A stretch of DNA of 64,000 bases from NCBI GenBank assembly GCA_037783545.1, contig JBBELK010000390.1, positions 310,001 to 374,000 of the forward strand. The letters are read 5' to 3'. The position numbers and the translations under genes were made by a program. The notes under the pieces were generated by a model, which was given only the letters and a program-made list of their open reading frames with translations, searched no databases and had not been told where the DNA came from. Positions 34,280 through 48,300 of this stretch are shown one piece after another. How positions within the stretch are numbered: the first letter of the stretch is position 1; each line of letters begins with the position of its first letter. The stretch is from Henricia sp. BOLD:AAB3569. Lineage: Eukaryota; Echinodermata; Asteroidea; Spinulosida; Echinasteridae.

Positions 34280-37200
34280 ATGCACAATTCGAAGTTCGTC
34301 GGAAAATTTCTTGACTTCCAAATTTGTCGACGTTTGGACCACACTTTGACCAAATTCCCGTCCCAAACAAGACTGAGCATGCGCACGAGTGATCAGGAGT
34401 ACACGGACAGCCACGGTCTGCAGAGCAGGCAGGAAGCCCGAGCCCAGTTTTCCCTAAACTCTGAAATTTCTCGGCCATTTCCCGGCGAAAGTCTGTCAAT
34501 TTTTCACGACAAGTGCGGAATATAGACTGTTTGGAGCATGCAAAATTTGAAGTTCGTCGGACAATTTCTTGACTTCCAAATTTTCCGACGTTTGGACCAC
34601 ACTTTGACTAAATTCCTGTCCCAAACAAGACTGAGCATGCGCACGAGTGATCAGGAGTACACGGACAGCCACGGTCTGCAGAGCAGGCAGGAATCCCGAG
34701 CCCAGTTTTCCCTAAACTCTGAAATTTCTCGGCCATTTCCCGGCGAAAGTCTGTCAATTGTTCAGGACAAGTGCGGAATATAGACTGTTTGGAGCATGCA
34801 CAATTTGAAGTTCGTTGGAAAATGTCTTGACTTCCAAATTTGCCGACGTTTGGACCACACTTTGACCAAATTCCCGTCCCAAACAAGACTGAGCATGCGC
34901 ACGAGTGATCAGGAGTACACGGACAGCCACGGTCTGCAGAGCAGGCAGGAAGCCCGGGCCCAGTTTTCCCTAAACTCTGAAATTTCTCGGCCATTTCCGG
35001 GCGAAAGTCTGTCAATTTTTCAGGACAAGTGCGGAATATAGACTGTTTGGAGCATGCAAAATTTGAAGTTCGTCGGAAAATTTCTTGACTTCCAAATTTG
35101 CCGACGTTTGGACCACACTTTGACCAAATTCCCGTCCCAAACAAGACTGAGCATGCGCACGAGTGATCAGGAGTACACGGACAGCCACGGTTTGCAGAGC
35201 AGGCAGGAAGCCCGAGCCCAGTTTTCCCTAAACTCTGAAATTTCTCGGCCATTTCCCGGCGAAAGTCTGTCAATTTTTCAGGACAAGTGCGGAATATAGA
35301 CTGTTTGGAGCATGCACAATTTGAAGTTCGTCGGAAAATTTCTTGACTTCCAAATTTGCCGACACTTTTAATTAACCAAATTCCAGTCCCAAACAAGACT
35401 GAGCATGCGCACGAGTGATCAGGAGTACACGGACAGCCACGGTCTGTAGAGCAGGCAGGAAGCCCGAGCCCAGTTTTCCCTAAACTCTGACATTTCTCGG
35501 CCATTTCCCGGCGAAAGTCTGTCAATTTTTCAGGACAAGTGCCGAATATAGACTGTTTAGAGCATGCACAATTTGAAGTTCGTCGGAAAATTTCTTGACT
35601 TCCAAATTTGCCGACGTTTGGACCACACTTTGACCAAATTCCCGTCCCAAACAAGACTGAGCATGCGCACGAGTGATCAGGAGTACACGGACAGCCACGG
35701 TTTGCAGAGCAGGCAGGAAGCCCGAGCCCAGTTTTCCCTAAACTCTGAAATTTCTCGGCCATTTCCCGGCGAAAGTCTGTCAATTTTTCAGGACAAGTGC
35801 GGAATATAGACTGTTTGGAGCATGCACAATTTGAAGTTCGTCGGAAAATTTCTTGACTTCCAAATTTGCCGACACTTTTAATTAACCAAATTCCAGTCCC
35901 AAACAAGACTGAGCATGCGCACGAGTGATCAGGAGTACACGGACAGCCACGGTCTGTAGAGCAGGCAGGAAGCCCGAGCCCAGTTTTCCCTAAACTCTGA
36001 CATTTCTCGGCCATTTCCCGGCGAAAGTCTGTCAATTTTTCAGGACAAGTGCCGAATATAGACTGTTTAGAGCATGCACAATTTGAAGTTCGTCGGAAAA
36101 TTTCTTGACTTCCAAATTTGCCGACGTTTGGACCACACTTTGACCAAATTCCCGTCCCAAACAAGACTGAGCATGCGCACGAGTGATCAGGAGTACACAG
36201 ACAGCCACGGTCTGCAGAGCAGGCAGGAAGCCCGGGCCCAGTTTTCCCTAAACTCTGAAATTTCTCGGCCATTTCCGGGCGAAAGTCTGTCAATTTTTCA
36301 GGACAAGTGCGGAATATAGACTGTTTGAAGCATGCAAAATTTGAAGTGCGTCGAAAATTTCTTGACTTCCAAATTTGCCGACGTTTGGACCACACTTTGA
36401 CCAAATTCCCGTCCCAAACAAGACTGAGCATGCGCACGAGTGATCAGGAGTACACGGACAGCCACGGTCTGCAGAGCAGGCAGGAAGCCCGAGCCCAGTT
36501 TTCCCTAAACTCTGAAATTTCTCGGCCATTTCCCGGCGAAAGTCTGTCAATTTTTCAGGACAAGTGCGGAATATAGACTGTTTGGAGCATGCACAATTCG
36601 AAGTTCGTCGGAAAATTTCTTTACTTCCAAATTTGTCGACGTTTGGACCACACTTTGACCAAATTCCCGTCCCAAACAAGACTGAGCATGCGCACGAGTG
36701 ATCAGGAGTACACGGACAGCCACGGTCTGCAGAGCAGGCAGGAAGCCCGAGCCCAGTTTTCCCTAAACTCTGAAATTTCTCGGCCATTTCCCGGCGAAAG
36801 TCTGTCAATTTTTCAGGACAAGTGCGGAATATAGACTGTTTGGAGCATGCAAAATTTGAAGTTCGTCGGACAATTTCTTGACTTCCAAATTTTCCGACGT
36901 TTGGACCACACTTTGACTAAATTCCTGTCCCAAACAAGACTGAGCATGCGCACGAGTGATCAGGAGTACACGGACAGCCACGGTCTGCAGAGCAGGCAGG
37001 AATCCCGAGCCCAGTTTTCCCTAAACTCTGAAATTTCTCGGCCATTTCCCGGCGAAAGTCTGTCAATTGTTCAGGACAAGTGCGGAATATAGACTGTTTG
37101 GAGCATGCACAATTTGAAGTTCGTTGGAAAATGTCTTGACTTCCAAATTTGCCGACGTTTGGACCACACTTTGACCAAATTCCCGTCCCAAACAAGACTG

Positions 37201-39935
37201 AGCATGCGCACGAGTGATCAGGAGTACACGGACAGCCACGGTCTGCAGAGCAGGCAGGAAGCCCGGGCCCAGTTTTCCCTAAACTCTGAAATTTCTCGGC
37301 CATTTCCCGGCGAAAGTCTGTCAATTTTTCAGGACAAGTGCGGAATATAGACTGTTTGGAGCATGCAAAATTTGAAGTTCGTCGGAAAATTTCTTGACTT
37401 CCAAATTTGCCGACGTTTGGACCACACTTTGACCAAATTCCCGTCCCAAACAAGACTGAGCATGCGCACGAGTGATCAGGAGTACACGGACAGCCACGGT
37501 TTGCAGAGCAGGCAGGAAGCCCGAGCCCAGTTTTCCCTAAACTCTGAAATTTCTCGGCCATTTCCCGGCGAAAGTCTGTCAATTTTTCAGGACAAGTGCG
37601 GAATATAGACTGTTTGGAGCATGCAAAATTTGAAGTTCGTCGGACAATTTCTTGACTTCCAAATTTTCCGACGTTTGGACCACACTTTGACTAAATTCCT
37701 GTCCCAAACAAGACTGAGCATGCGCACGAGTGATCAGGAGTACACGGACAGCCACGGTCTGCAGAGCAGGCAGGAATCCCGAGCCCAGTTTTCCCTAAAC
37801 TCTGAAATTTCTCGGCCATTTCCCGGCGAAAGTCTGTCAATTGTTCAGGACAAGTGCGGAATATAGACTGTTTGGAGCATGCACAATTTGAAGTTCGTTG
37901 GAAAATGTCTTGACTTCCAAATTTGCCGACGTTTGGACCACACTTTGACCAAATTCCCGTCCCAAACAAGACTGAGCATGCGCACGAGTGATCAGGAGTA
38001 CACGGACAGCCACGGTCTGCAGAGCAGGCAGGAAGCCCGGGCCCAGTTTTCCCTAAACTCTGAAATTTCTCGGCCATTTCCGGGCGAAAGTCTGTCAATT
38101 TTTCAGGACAAGTGCGGAATATAGACTGTTTGGAGCATGCAAAATTTGAAGTTCGTCGGAAAATTTATTGACTTCCAAATTTGCCGACGTTTGGACCACA
38201 CTTTGACCAAATTCCCGTCCCAAACAAGACTGAGCATGCGCACGAGTGATCAGGAGTACACGGACAGCCACGGTTTGCAGAGCAGGCAGGAAGCCCGAGC
38301 CCAGTTTTCCCTAAACTCTGAAATTTCTCGGCCATTTCCCGGCGAAAGTCTGTCAATTTTTCAGGACAAGTGCGGAATATAGACTGTTTGGAGCATGCAC
38401 AATTTGAAGTTCGTCGGAAAATTTCTTGACTTCCAAATTTGCCGACACTTTTAATTAACCAAATTCCAGTCCCAAACAAGACTGAGCATGCGCACGAGTG
38501 ATCAGGAGTACACGGACAGCCACGGTCTGTAGAGCAGGCAGGAAGCCCGAGCCCAGTTTTCCCTAAACTCTGACATTTCTCTGCCATTTCCCGGCGAAAG
38601 TCTGTCAATTTGTCAGGACAAGTGCCGAATATAGACTGTTTAGAGCATGCACAATTTGAAGTTCGTCGGAAAATTTCTTGACTTCCAAATTTGCCGACGT
38701 TTGGACCACACTTTGACCAAATTCCCGTCCCAAACAAGACTGAGCATGCGCACGAGTGATCAGGAGTACACAGACAGCCACGGTCTGCAGAGCAGGCAGG
38801 AAGCCCGGGCCCAGTTTTCCCTAAACTCTGAAATTTCTCGGCCATTTCCGGGCGAAAGTCTGTCAATTTTTCAGGACAAGTGCGGAATATAGACTGTTTG
38901 AAGCATGCAAAATTTGAAGTGCGTCGAAAATTTCTTGACTTCCAAATTTGCCGACGTTTGGACCACACTTTGACCAAATTCCCGTCCCAAACAAGACTGA
39001 GCATGCGCACGAGTGATCAGGAGTACACGGACAGCCACGGTCTGCAGAGCAGGCAGGAAGCCCGAGCCCAGTTTTCCCTAAACTCTGAAATTTCTCGGCC
39101 ATTTCCCGGCGAAAGTCTGTCAATTTTTCAGGACAAGTGCGGAATATAGACTGTTTGGAGCATGCACAATTCGAAGTTCGTCGGAAAATTTCTTGACTTC
39201 CAAATTTGTCGACGTTTGGACCACACTTTGACCAAATTCCCGTCCCAAACAAGACTGAGCATGCGCACGAGTGATCAGGAGTACACGGACAGCCTCGGTC
39301 TGCAGAGCAGGCAGGAAGCCCGAGCCCAGTTTTCCCTAAACTCTGAAATTTCTCGGCCATTTCCCGGCGAAAGTCTGTCAATTTTTCAGGACAAGTGCGG
39401 AATATAGACTGTTTGGAGCATGCAAAATTTGAAGTTCGTCGGACAATTTCTTGACTTCCAAATTTTCCGACGTTTGGACCACACTTTGACTAAATTCCCG
39501 TCCCAAACAAGACTGAGCATGCGCACGAGTGATCAGGAGTACACGGACAGCCACGGTCTGCAGAGCAGGCAGGAATCCCGAGCCCAGTTTTCCCTAAACT
39601 CTGAAATTTCTCGGCCATTTCCCGGCGAAAGTCTGTCAATTGTTCAGGACAAGTGCGGAATATAGACTGTTTGGAGCATGCACAATTTGAAGTTCGTTGG
39701 AAAATGTCTTGACTTCCAAATTTGCCGACGTTTGGACCACACTTTGACCAAATTCCCGTCCCAAACAAGACTGAGCATGCGCACGAGTGATCAGGAGTAC
39801 ACGGACAGCCACGGTCTGCAGAGCAGGCAGGAAGCCCGGGCCCAGTTTTCCCTAAACTCTGAAATTTCTCGGCCATTTCCGGGCGAAAGTCTGTCAATTT
39901 TTCAGGACAAGTGCGGAATATAGACTGTTTGGAGC
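34280..39935 (+). repeat. 2309 bp nonamer plus 774 bp and 510 bp repeats
   Basis: About 33.67-35.31 kb recurs at 35.98-37.62 kb, offset 2,309 bp (33765/36074, 34280/36589, 34538/36847, 34796/37105, 35054/37363). Inside it, the A-B dimer at 35054 repeats at 35564 (510 bp), and the Q-K-A trimer at 36847 repeats at 37621 (774 bp). A further partial copy (A, A-1, N, Q, K) starts at 38647. Q copies share CAGGAATCCCG and TCAATTGTTCAGG. Three of them (34538, 36847, 37621) share ATTCCTGTCCC. Confidence 0.86.
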
Positions 39936-42269
39936 ATGCAAAATTTGAAGTTCGTCGGAAAATTTCTTGACTTCCAAATTTGCCGACGTTTGGACCACAC
40001 TTTTAATTAACCAAATTCCAGTCCCAAACAAGACTGAGCATGCGCACGAGTGATCAGGAGTACACGGACAGCCACGGTCTGCAGAGCAGGCAGGAAGCCC
40101 GGGGCCAGTTTTCCCTAAACTCTGAAATTTCTCGGCCATTTCCGGGCGAAAGTCTGTCAATTTTTCAGGACGAGTGCGGAATATAGACTGTTTGAAGCAT
40201 GCAAAATTTGAAGTTCGTCGGAAAATTTCCTGACTTCCAAATTTGCCGACGTTTGGACCACACTTTTAATTAACCAAATTCCAGTCCCAAACAAGACTGA
40301 GCATGCGCACGAGTGATCAGGAGTACACGGACAGCCACGGTCTGCAGAGCAGGCAAGAAGCCCGAGCCCAGTTTTCCCTAAACTCTGAAATTTCTCGGCC
40401 ATTTCCCGGCGAAAGTTTGTCAATTTTTTCAGGACAAGTGCGGAATATAGACTGTTTGGAGCATGCAAATTTTGAAGTTCGTCGAAAAATGTATTGACTT
40501 CCAAATTTGCCAACGTTTGGTCCACACTTTGACCTAATTCCCGTCCCAAACAAGACTGAGCATGCGCACGAGTGATCAGGAGTACACGGACAGCCACGGT
40601 TTGCAGAGCAGGCAGGAAGCCCGAGCCCAGTTTTCCCTAAACTCTGAAATTTCTCGGCCATTTCCCGGCGAAAGTCTGTCAATTTTTCAGGACAAGTGCG
40701 GAATATAGACTGTTTGGAGCATGCAAAATTTGAAGTTCGTCGGAAAATTTCTTGACTTCCAAATTTGCCGACGTTTGGACCACACTTTGACCAAATTCCC
40801 GTCCCAAACAAGACTGAGCATGCGCACGAGTGATCAGGAGTACACGGACAGCCACGGTCTGCAGAGCAGGCAGGAAGCCCGAGCCCAGTTTTCCCTAAAC
40901 TCTGAAATTTCTCGGCCATTTCCCGGCGAAAGTCTGTCAATTTTTCAGGACAAGTGCCGAATATAGACTGTTTGGAGCATGCACAATTTGAAGTTCGTCG
41001 GAAAATTTCTTGACTTCCAAATTTGCCGACGTTTGGACCACACTTTGACCAAATTTCCGTCCCAAACAAGACTGAGCATGCGCACGAGTGATCAGGAGTA
41101 CACGGACAGCCACGGTCTGCAGAGCAGGCAGGAAGCCCGGGCCCAGTTTTCCCTAAACTCTGAAATTTCTCGGCCATTTCCGGGCGAAAGTCTGTCAATT
41201 TTTCAGGACAAGTGCGGAATATAGACTGTTTGAAGCATGCAAAATTTGAATTTCGTCGGAAATTTCTTGACTTCCAAATTTGCCGACGTTTGGACCACAC
41301 TTTGACCAAATTCCCGTCCCACACAAGACTGAGCATGCGCACGAGTGATCAGGAGTACACGGACAGCCACGGTCTGCAGAGCAGGCAGGAAGCCCGGGCC
41401 CAGTTTTCCCTAAACTCTGAAATTTCTCGGCCATTTCCGGGCGAAAGTCTGTCAATTTTTCAGGACAAGTGCGGAATATAGACTGTTTTAAGCATGCACA
41501 ATTTGAAGTTCGTCGGAAAATTTCTTGACTTCCAAATTTGCCGACGTTTGGACCACACTTTGACCAAATTCCCGTCCCAAACAAGACTGAGCATGCGCAC
41601 GAGTGATCAGGAGTACACGGACAGCCACGTTCTGCAGAGCAGGCAGTAAGCCCGAGCCCAGTTTTCCCTAAACTCTGAAATTTCTCGGCCATTTCCCGGC
41701 GAAAGTCTGTCAATTTTTTTCAGGACAAGTGCGGAATATAGACTGTTTGGAGCATGCAAAATTTGAAGTTCGTCGGAAAATTTATTGACTTCCAAATTTG
41801 CCGACGTTTGGACCACACTTTGACCAAATTCCCGTCCCAAACAAGACTGAGCATGCGCACGAGTGATCAGGAGTACACGGATAGCCACGGTCTGCAGAGC
41901 AGGCAGGAAGCCCGAGCCCAGTTTTCCCTAAACTCTGAAATTTCTCGGCCATTTCCGGGCGAAAGTCTGTCAATTTTTCAGGACAAGTGCGGAATATAGA
42001 CTGTTTGGAGCATGCACAATTTGAAGTTCGTTGGAAAATTTCTTGACTTCCAAATTTGCCGACGTTTGGACCACACTTTGACCAAATTCCCGTCCCAAAC
42101 AAGACTGAGCATGCGCACGAGTGATCAGGAGTACACGGACAGCCACGGTCTGCAGAGCAGGCAGGAAGCCCGGGCCCAGTTTTCCCTAAACTCTGAAATT
42201 TCTCGGCCATTTCCGGGCGAAAGTCTGTCAATTTTTCAGGACAAGTGCGGAATATAGACTGTTTGAAAC
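39936..42269 (+). repeat. Array block with two adjacent C monomers
   Basis: Starts 39936 C (263), 40199 C (264), 40463 A' (GTCGAAAAATGTATTG), 40721 A, 40979 A, 41237 A-1, 41494 A (260), 41754 A with TTTATTGAC, 42012 A. Two C monomers side by side are rare in this window. The GCAGTAAGCC marker that defines the next block first appears at about 41645. Confidence 0.85.
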
Positions 42270-42533
42270 ATGCAAAATTTGAAGTTCGTCGGAAAATTTC
42301 TTGACTTCCAAATTTGCCGACGTTTGGACCACACTTTTAATTAACCAAATTCCAGTCCCAAACAAGACTGAGCATGCGCACGAGTGATCAGGAGTACACG
42401 GACAGCCACGGTCTGCAGAGCAGGCAAGAAGCCCGAGCCCAGTTTTCCCTAAACTCTGAAATTTCTCGGCCATTTCCCGGCGAAAGTCTGTCAATTTTTT
42501 CAGGACAAGTGCGGAATATAGACTGTTTGAAGC

Positions 42534-42781
42534 ATGCAAAATTTGAAGTTCGTCGGAAAATTTCTTGACTTCCAAATTTGCCAACGTTTGGTCCACACTT
42601 TGACCAAATTCCCGTCCCAAACCAGACTGAGCATGCGCAAGAGAGATCAGGAGTACACGGTCTGCAGAGCAGGCAGGAAGCCCGAGCCCAGTTTTCCCTG
42701 AACTCTGAAATTTCTCGGCCATTTCCCGGCGAAAGTCTGTCAATTTTTCAGTACAAGTGCGGAATATAGATTGTTTGGAGC
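42534..42781 (+). repeat. Monomer with 10 bp deletion, 248 bp
   Basis: GTACACGGACAGCCACGGTC has become GTACACGGTC. The lost 10 bp lie between two ACGG repeats, which fits slippage. The same monomer has AAACCAGACTG and GCGCAAGAGAGAT. Copies at 43563 and 46135 share all of these changes. Confidence 0.88.
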
Positions 42782-45096
42782 ATGCACAATTTGAAGTTCG
42801 TCGGAAAATTTCTTGACTTCCAAATTTGCCGACGTTTGGACCACACTTTGACCAAATTCCCGTCCCAAACAAGACTGAGCATGCGCACGAGTGATCAGGA
42901 GTACACGGACAGCCACGTTCTGCAGAGCAGGCAGTAAGCCCGAGCCCAGTTTTCCCTAAACTCTGAAATTTCTCGGCCATTTCCCGGCGAAAGTCTGTCA
43001 ATTTTTTCAGGACAAGTGCGGAATATATACTGTTTGGAGCATGCAAAATTTGAAGTTCGTCGGAAAATTTATTGACTTCCAAATTTGCCAACGTTTGGTC
43101 CACACTTTGACCAAATTCCCGTCCCAAACAAGACTGAGCATGCGCACGAGTGATCAGGAGTACACGGACAGCCACGGTTTGCAGAGCAGGCAGGAAGCCC
43201 GAGCCAAGTTTTCCCTAAACCCTGAAATTTCTCTGCCATTTCCGGGCGAAAGTCTGTCAATTTTTCAGGACAAGTGCGGAATATAGACTGTTTGGAGCAT
43301 GCACAATTTGAAGTTCGTTGGAAAATTTCTTGACTTCCAAATTTGCCGACGTTTGGACCACACTTTTAATTAACCAAATTCCAGTCCCAAACAAGACTGA
43401 GCATGCGCACGAGTGATCAGGAGTACACGGACAGCCACTGTCTGCAGAGCAGGCAAGAAGCCCGAGCCCAGTTTTCCCTAAACTCTGAAATTTCTCGGCC
43501 ATTTCCCGGCGAAAGTCTGTCAATTTTTTCAGGACAAGTGCGGAATATAGACTGTTTGGAGCATGCAAAATTTGAAGTTCGTCGGAAAATTTCTTGACTT
43601 CCAAATTTGCCAACGTTTGGTCCACACTTTGACCAAATTCCCGTCCCAAACCAGACTGAGCATGCGCAAGAGAGATGAGGAGTACACGGTCTGCAGAGCA
43701 GGCAGGAAGCCCGAGCCCAGTTTTCCCTAAACTCTGAAATTTCTCGGCCATTTCCCGTCGAAAGTCTGTCAATTTTTCAGTACAAGTGCGGAATATAGAT
43801 TGTTTGGAGCATGCACAATTTGAAGTTCGTCGGAAAATTTCTTGACTTCCAAATTTGCCGACGTTTGGACCACACTTTGACCAAATTCCCGTCCCAAACA
43901 AGACTGAGCATGCGCACGAGTGATCAGGAGTACACGGACAGCCACGTTCTGCAGAGCAGGCAGTAAGCCCGAGCCCAGTTTTCCCTAAACTCTGAAATTT
44001 CTCGGCCATTTCCCGGCGAAAGTCTGTCAATTTTTTCAGGACAAGTGCGGAATATATACTGTTTGGAGCATGCAAAATTTGAAGTTCGTCGGAAAATTTA
44101 TTGACTTCCAAATTTGCCAACGTTTGGTCCACACTTTGACCAAATTCCCGTCCCAAACAAGACTGAGCATGCGCACGAGTGATCAGGAGTACACGGACAG
44201 CCACGGTTTGCAGAGCAGGCAGGAAGCCCGAGCCAAGTTTTCCCTAAACCCTGAAATTTCTCTGCCATTTCCGGGCGAAAGTCTGTCAATTTTTCAGGAC
44301 AAGTGCGGAATATAGACTGTTTGGAGCATGCACAATTTGAAGTTCGTCGGAAAATTTCTTGACTTCCAAATTTGCCGACACTTTTAATTAACCAAATTCC
44401 AGTCCCAAACAAGACTGAGCATGCGCACGAGTGATCAGGAGTACACGGACAGCCACAGTCTGCAGAGCAGGCAGAAAGCCCGAGCCCAGTTTTCCCTAAA
44501 CTCTGAAATTTCTCGGCCATTTCCCGGCGAAAGTCTGTCAATTTTTCAGTACAAGTGCGGAATATAGATTGTTTGGAGCATGCACAATTTGAAGTTCGTC
44601 GGAAAATTTCTTGACTTCCAAATTTGCCGACGTTTGGACCACACTTTGACCAAATTCCCGTCCCAAACAAGACTGAGCATGCGCACGAGTGATCAGGAGT
44701 ACACGGACAGCCACGTTCTGCAGAGCAGGCAGTAAGCCCGAGCCCAGTTTTCCCTAAACTCTGAAATTTCTCGGCCATTTCCCGGCGAAAGTCTGTCAAT
44801 TTTTTCAGGACAAGTGCGGAATATATACTGTTTGGAGCATGCAAAATTTGAAGTTCGTCGGAAAATTTATCGACTTCCAAATTTGCCAACGTTTGGTCCA
44901 CACTTTGACCAAATTCCCGTCCCAAACAAGACTGAGCATGCGCACGAGTGATCAGGAGTACACGGACAGCCACGGTTTGCAGAGCAGGCAGGAAGCCCGA
45001 GCCAAGTTTTCCCTAAACCCTGAAATTTCTCTGCCATTTCCGGGCGAAAGTCTGTCAATTTTTCAGGACAAGTGCGGAATATAGACTGTTTGGAGC

Positions 45097-45349
45097 ATGC
45101 ACAATTTGAAGTTCGTCGGAAAATTTCTTGACTTCCAAATTTGCCGACGTTTGGTCCACACTCAAATTCCCGTCCCAAACAAGACTGAGCATGCGCACGA
45201 GAGATCAGGAGTACACGGACAGCCACGGTCTGCAGAGCAGGCAGGAAGCCCGAGCCCAGTTTTCCCTAAACTCTGAAATTTCTCGGCCATTTCCGGGCGA
45301 AAGTCTGTCAATTTTTCAGGACAAGTGCGGAATATAGACTGTTTTAAGC
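45097..45349 (+). repeat. Monomer with 5 bp deletion, 253 bp
   Basis: CCACACTTTGACCAAATTCC is shortened to CCACACTCAAATTCC. It also has GCACGAGAGATCAGG. I saw this deletion only once. Confidence 0.85.
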
Positions 45350-48300
45350 ATGCAAAATTTGAAGTTCGTCGGAAAATTTCTTGACTTCCAAATTTGCCGA
45401 CGTTTGGACCACACTTTTAATTAACCAAATTCCAGTCCCAAACAAGACTGAGCATGCGCACGAGTGATCAGGAGTACACGGACAGCCACGGTCTGCAGAG
45501 CAGGCAAGAAGCCCGAGCCCAGTTTTCCCTAAACTCTGAAATTTCTCGGCCATTTCCCGGCGAAAGTCTGTCAATTTTTTAGGACAAGTGCCGAATATAG
45601 ACTGTTTGGAGCATGCACAATTTGAAGTTCGTAGGAAAATTTCTTGACTTCCAAATTTGCCGACGTTTGGACCACACTTTGACCAAATTCCCGTCCCAAA
45701 CAAGACTGAGCATGCGCACGAGTGATCAGGAGTACACGGACAGCCACGGTCTGCAGAGCAGGCAGGAAGCCCGAGCCCAGTTTTCCCTAAACTCTGAAAT
45801 TTCTCGGCCATTTCCCGGCGAAAGTCTGTCAATTTTTCAGGACAAGTGCGGAATATAGACTGTTTGGAGCATGCACAATTTGAAGTTCGTCGGAAAATTT
45901 CTTGACTTCCAAATTTGCCGACGTTTGGACCACACTTTTAATTAACCAAATTCCAGTCCCAAACAAGACTGAGCATGCGCACGAGTGATCAGGAGTACAC
46001 GGACAGCCACTGTCTGCAGAGCAGGCAAGAAGCCCGAGCCCAGTTTTCCCTAAACTCTGAAATTTCTCGGCCATTTCCCGGCGAAAGTCTGTCAATTTTT
46101 TCAGGACAAGTGCGGAATATAGACTGTTTGGAGCATGCAAAATTTGAAGTTCGTCGGAAAATTTCTTGACTTCCAAATTTGCCAACGTTTGGTCCACACT
46201 TTGACCAAATTCCCGTCCCAAACCAGACTGAGCATGCGCAAGAGAGATCAGGAGTACACGGTCTGCAGAGCAGGCAGGAAGCCCGAGCCCAGTTTTCCCT
46301 AAACTCTGAAATTTCTCGGCCATTTCCCGGCGAAAGTCTGTCAATTTTTCAGTACAAGTGCGGAATATAGATTGTTTGGAGCATGCACAATTTGAAGTTC
46401 GTCGGAAAATTTCTTGACTTCCAAATTTGCCGACGTTTGGACCACACTTTGACCAAATTCCCGTCCCAAACAAGACTGAGCATGCGCACGAGTGATCAGG
46501 AGTACACGGACAGCCACGTTCTGCAGAGCAGGCAGTAAGCCCGAGCCCAGTTTTCCCTAAACTCTGAAATTTCTCGGCCATTTCCCGGCGAAAGTCTGTC
46601 AATTTTTTCAGGACAAGTGCGGAATATATACTGTTTGGAGCATGCAAAATTTGAAGTTCGTCGGAAAATTTATTGACTTCCAAATTTGCCAACGTTTGGT
46701 CCACACTTTGACCAAATTCCCGTCCCAAACAAGACTGAGCATGCGCACGAGTGATCAGGAGTACACGGACAGCCACGGTTTGCAGAGCAGGCAGGAAGCC
46801 CGAGCCAAGTTTTCCCTAAACCCTGAAATTTCTCTGCCATTTCCGGGCGAAAGTCTGTCAATTTTTCAGGACAAGTGCGGAATATAGACTGTTTGGAGCA
46901 TGCACAATTTGAAGTTCGTCGGAAAATTTCTTGACTTCCAAATTTGCCGACACTTTTAATTAACCAAATTCCAGTCCCAAACAAGACTGAGCATGCGCAC
47001 GAGTGATCAGGAGTACACGGACAGCCACGGTCTGCAGAGCAGGCAGAAAGCCCGAGCCCAGTTTTCCCTAAACTCTGAAATTTCTCGGCCATTTCCCGGC
47101 GAAAGTCTGTCAATTTTTCAGTACAAGTGCGGAATATAGATTGTTTGGAGCATGCACAATTTGAAGTTCGTCGGAAAATTTCTTGACTTCCAAATTTGCC
47201 GACGTTTGGACCACACTTTGACCAAATTCCCGTCCCAAACAAGACTGAGCATGCGCACGAGTGATCAGGAGTACACGGACAGCCACGTTCTGCAGAGCAG
47301 GCAGTAAGCCCGAGCCCAGTTTTCCCTAAACTCTGAAATTTCTCGGCCATTTCCCGGCGAAAGTCTGTCAATTTTTTCAGGACAAGTGCGGAATATATAC
47401 TGTTTGGAGCATGCAAAATTTGAAGTTCGTCGGAAAATTTCTTGACTTCCAAATTTGCCGACACTTTTAATTAACCAAATTCCCGTCCCAAACAAGACTG
47501 AGCATGCGCACGAGTGATCAGGAGTACACGGACAGCCACGTTCTGCAGAGCAGGCAGTAAGCCCGAGCCCAGTTTTACCTAAACTCTGAAATTTCTCGGC
47601 CATTTCCCGGCGAAAGTCTGTCAATTTTTTCAGGACAAGTGCGGAATATATACTGTTTGGAGCATGCAAAATTTGAAGTTCGTCGGAAAATTTATTGACT
47701 TCCAAATTTGCCAACGTTTGTTCCACACTTTGACCAAATTCCCGTCCCAAACAAGACTGAGCATGCGCACGAGTGATCAGGAGTACACAGACAGCCACGG
47801 TTTGCAGAGCAGGCAGGAAGCCCGAGCCAAGTTTTCCCTAAACCCTGAAATTTCTCTGCCATTTCCAGGCGAAAGTCTGTCAATTTTTCAGGACAAGTGC
47901 GGAATATAGACTGTTTGGAGCATGCACAATTTGAAGTTCGTCGGAAAATTTCTTGACTTCCAAATTTGCCGACGTTTGGTCCACACTTTGACCAAATTCC
48001 CGTCCCAAACAAGACTGAGCATGCGCACGAGTGATCAGGAGTACACGGACAGCCACGGTTTGCAGAGCAGGCAGGAAGCCCGAGCCAAGTTTTCCCTAAA
48101 CCCTGAAATTTCTCTGCCATTTCCGGGCGAAAGTCTGTCAATTTTTCAGGACAAGTGCGGAATATAGACTGTTTGGAGCATGCACAATTTGAAGTTCGTC
48201 GGAAAATTTCTTGACTTCCAAATTTGCCGACACTTTTAATTAACCAAATTCCAGTCCCAAACAAGACTGAGCATGCGCACGAGTGATCAGGAGTACACGG

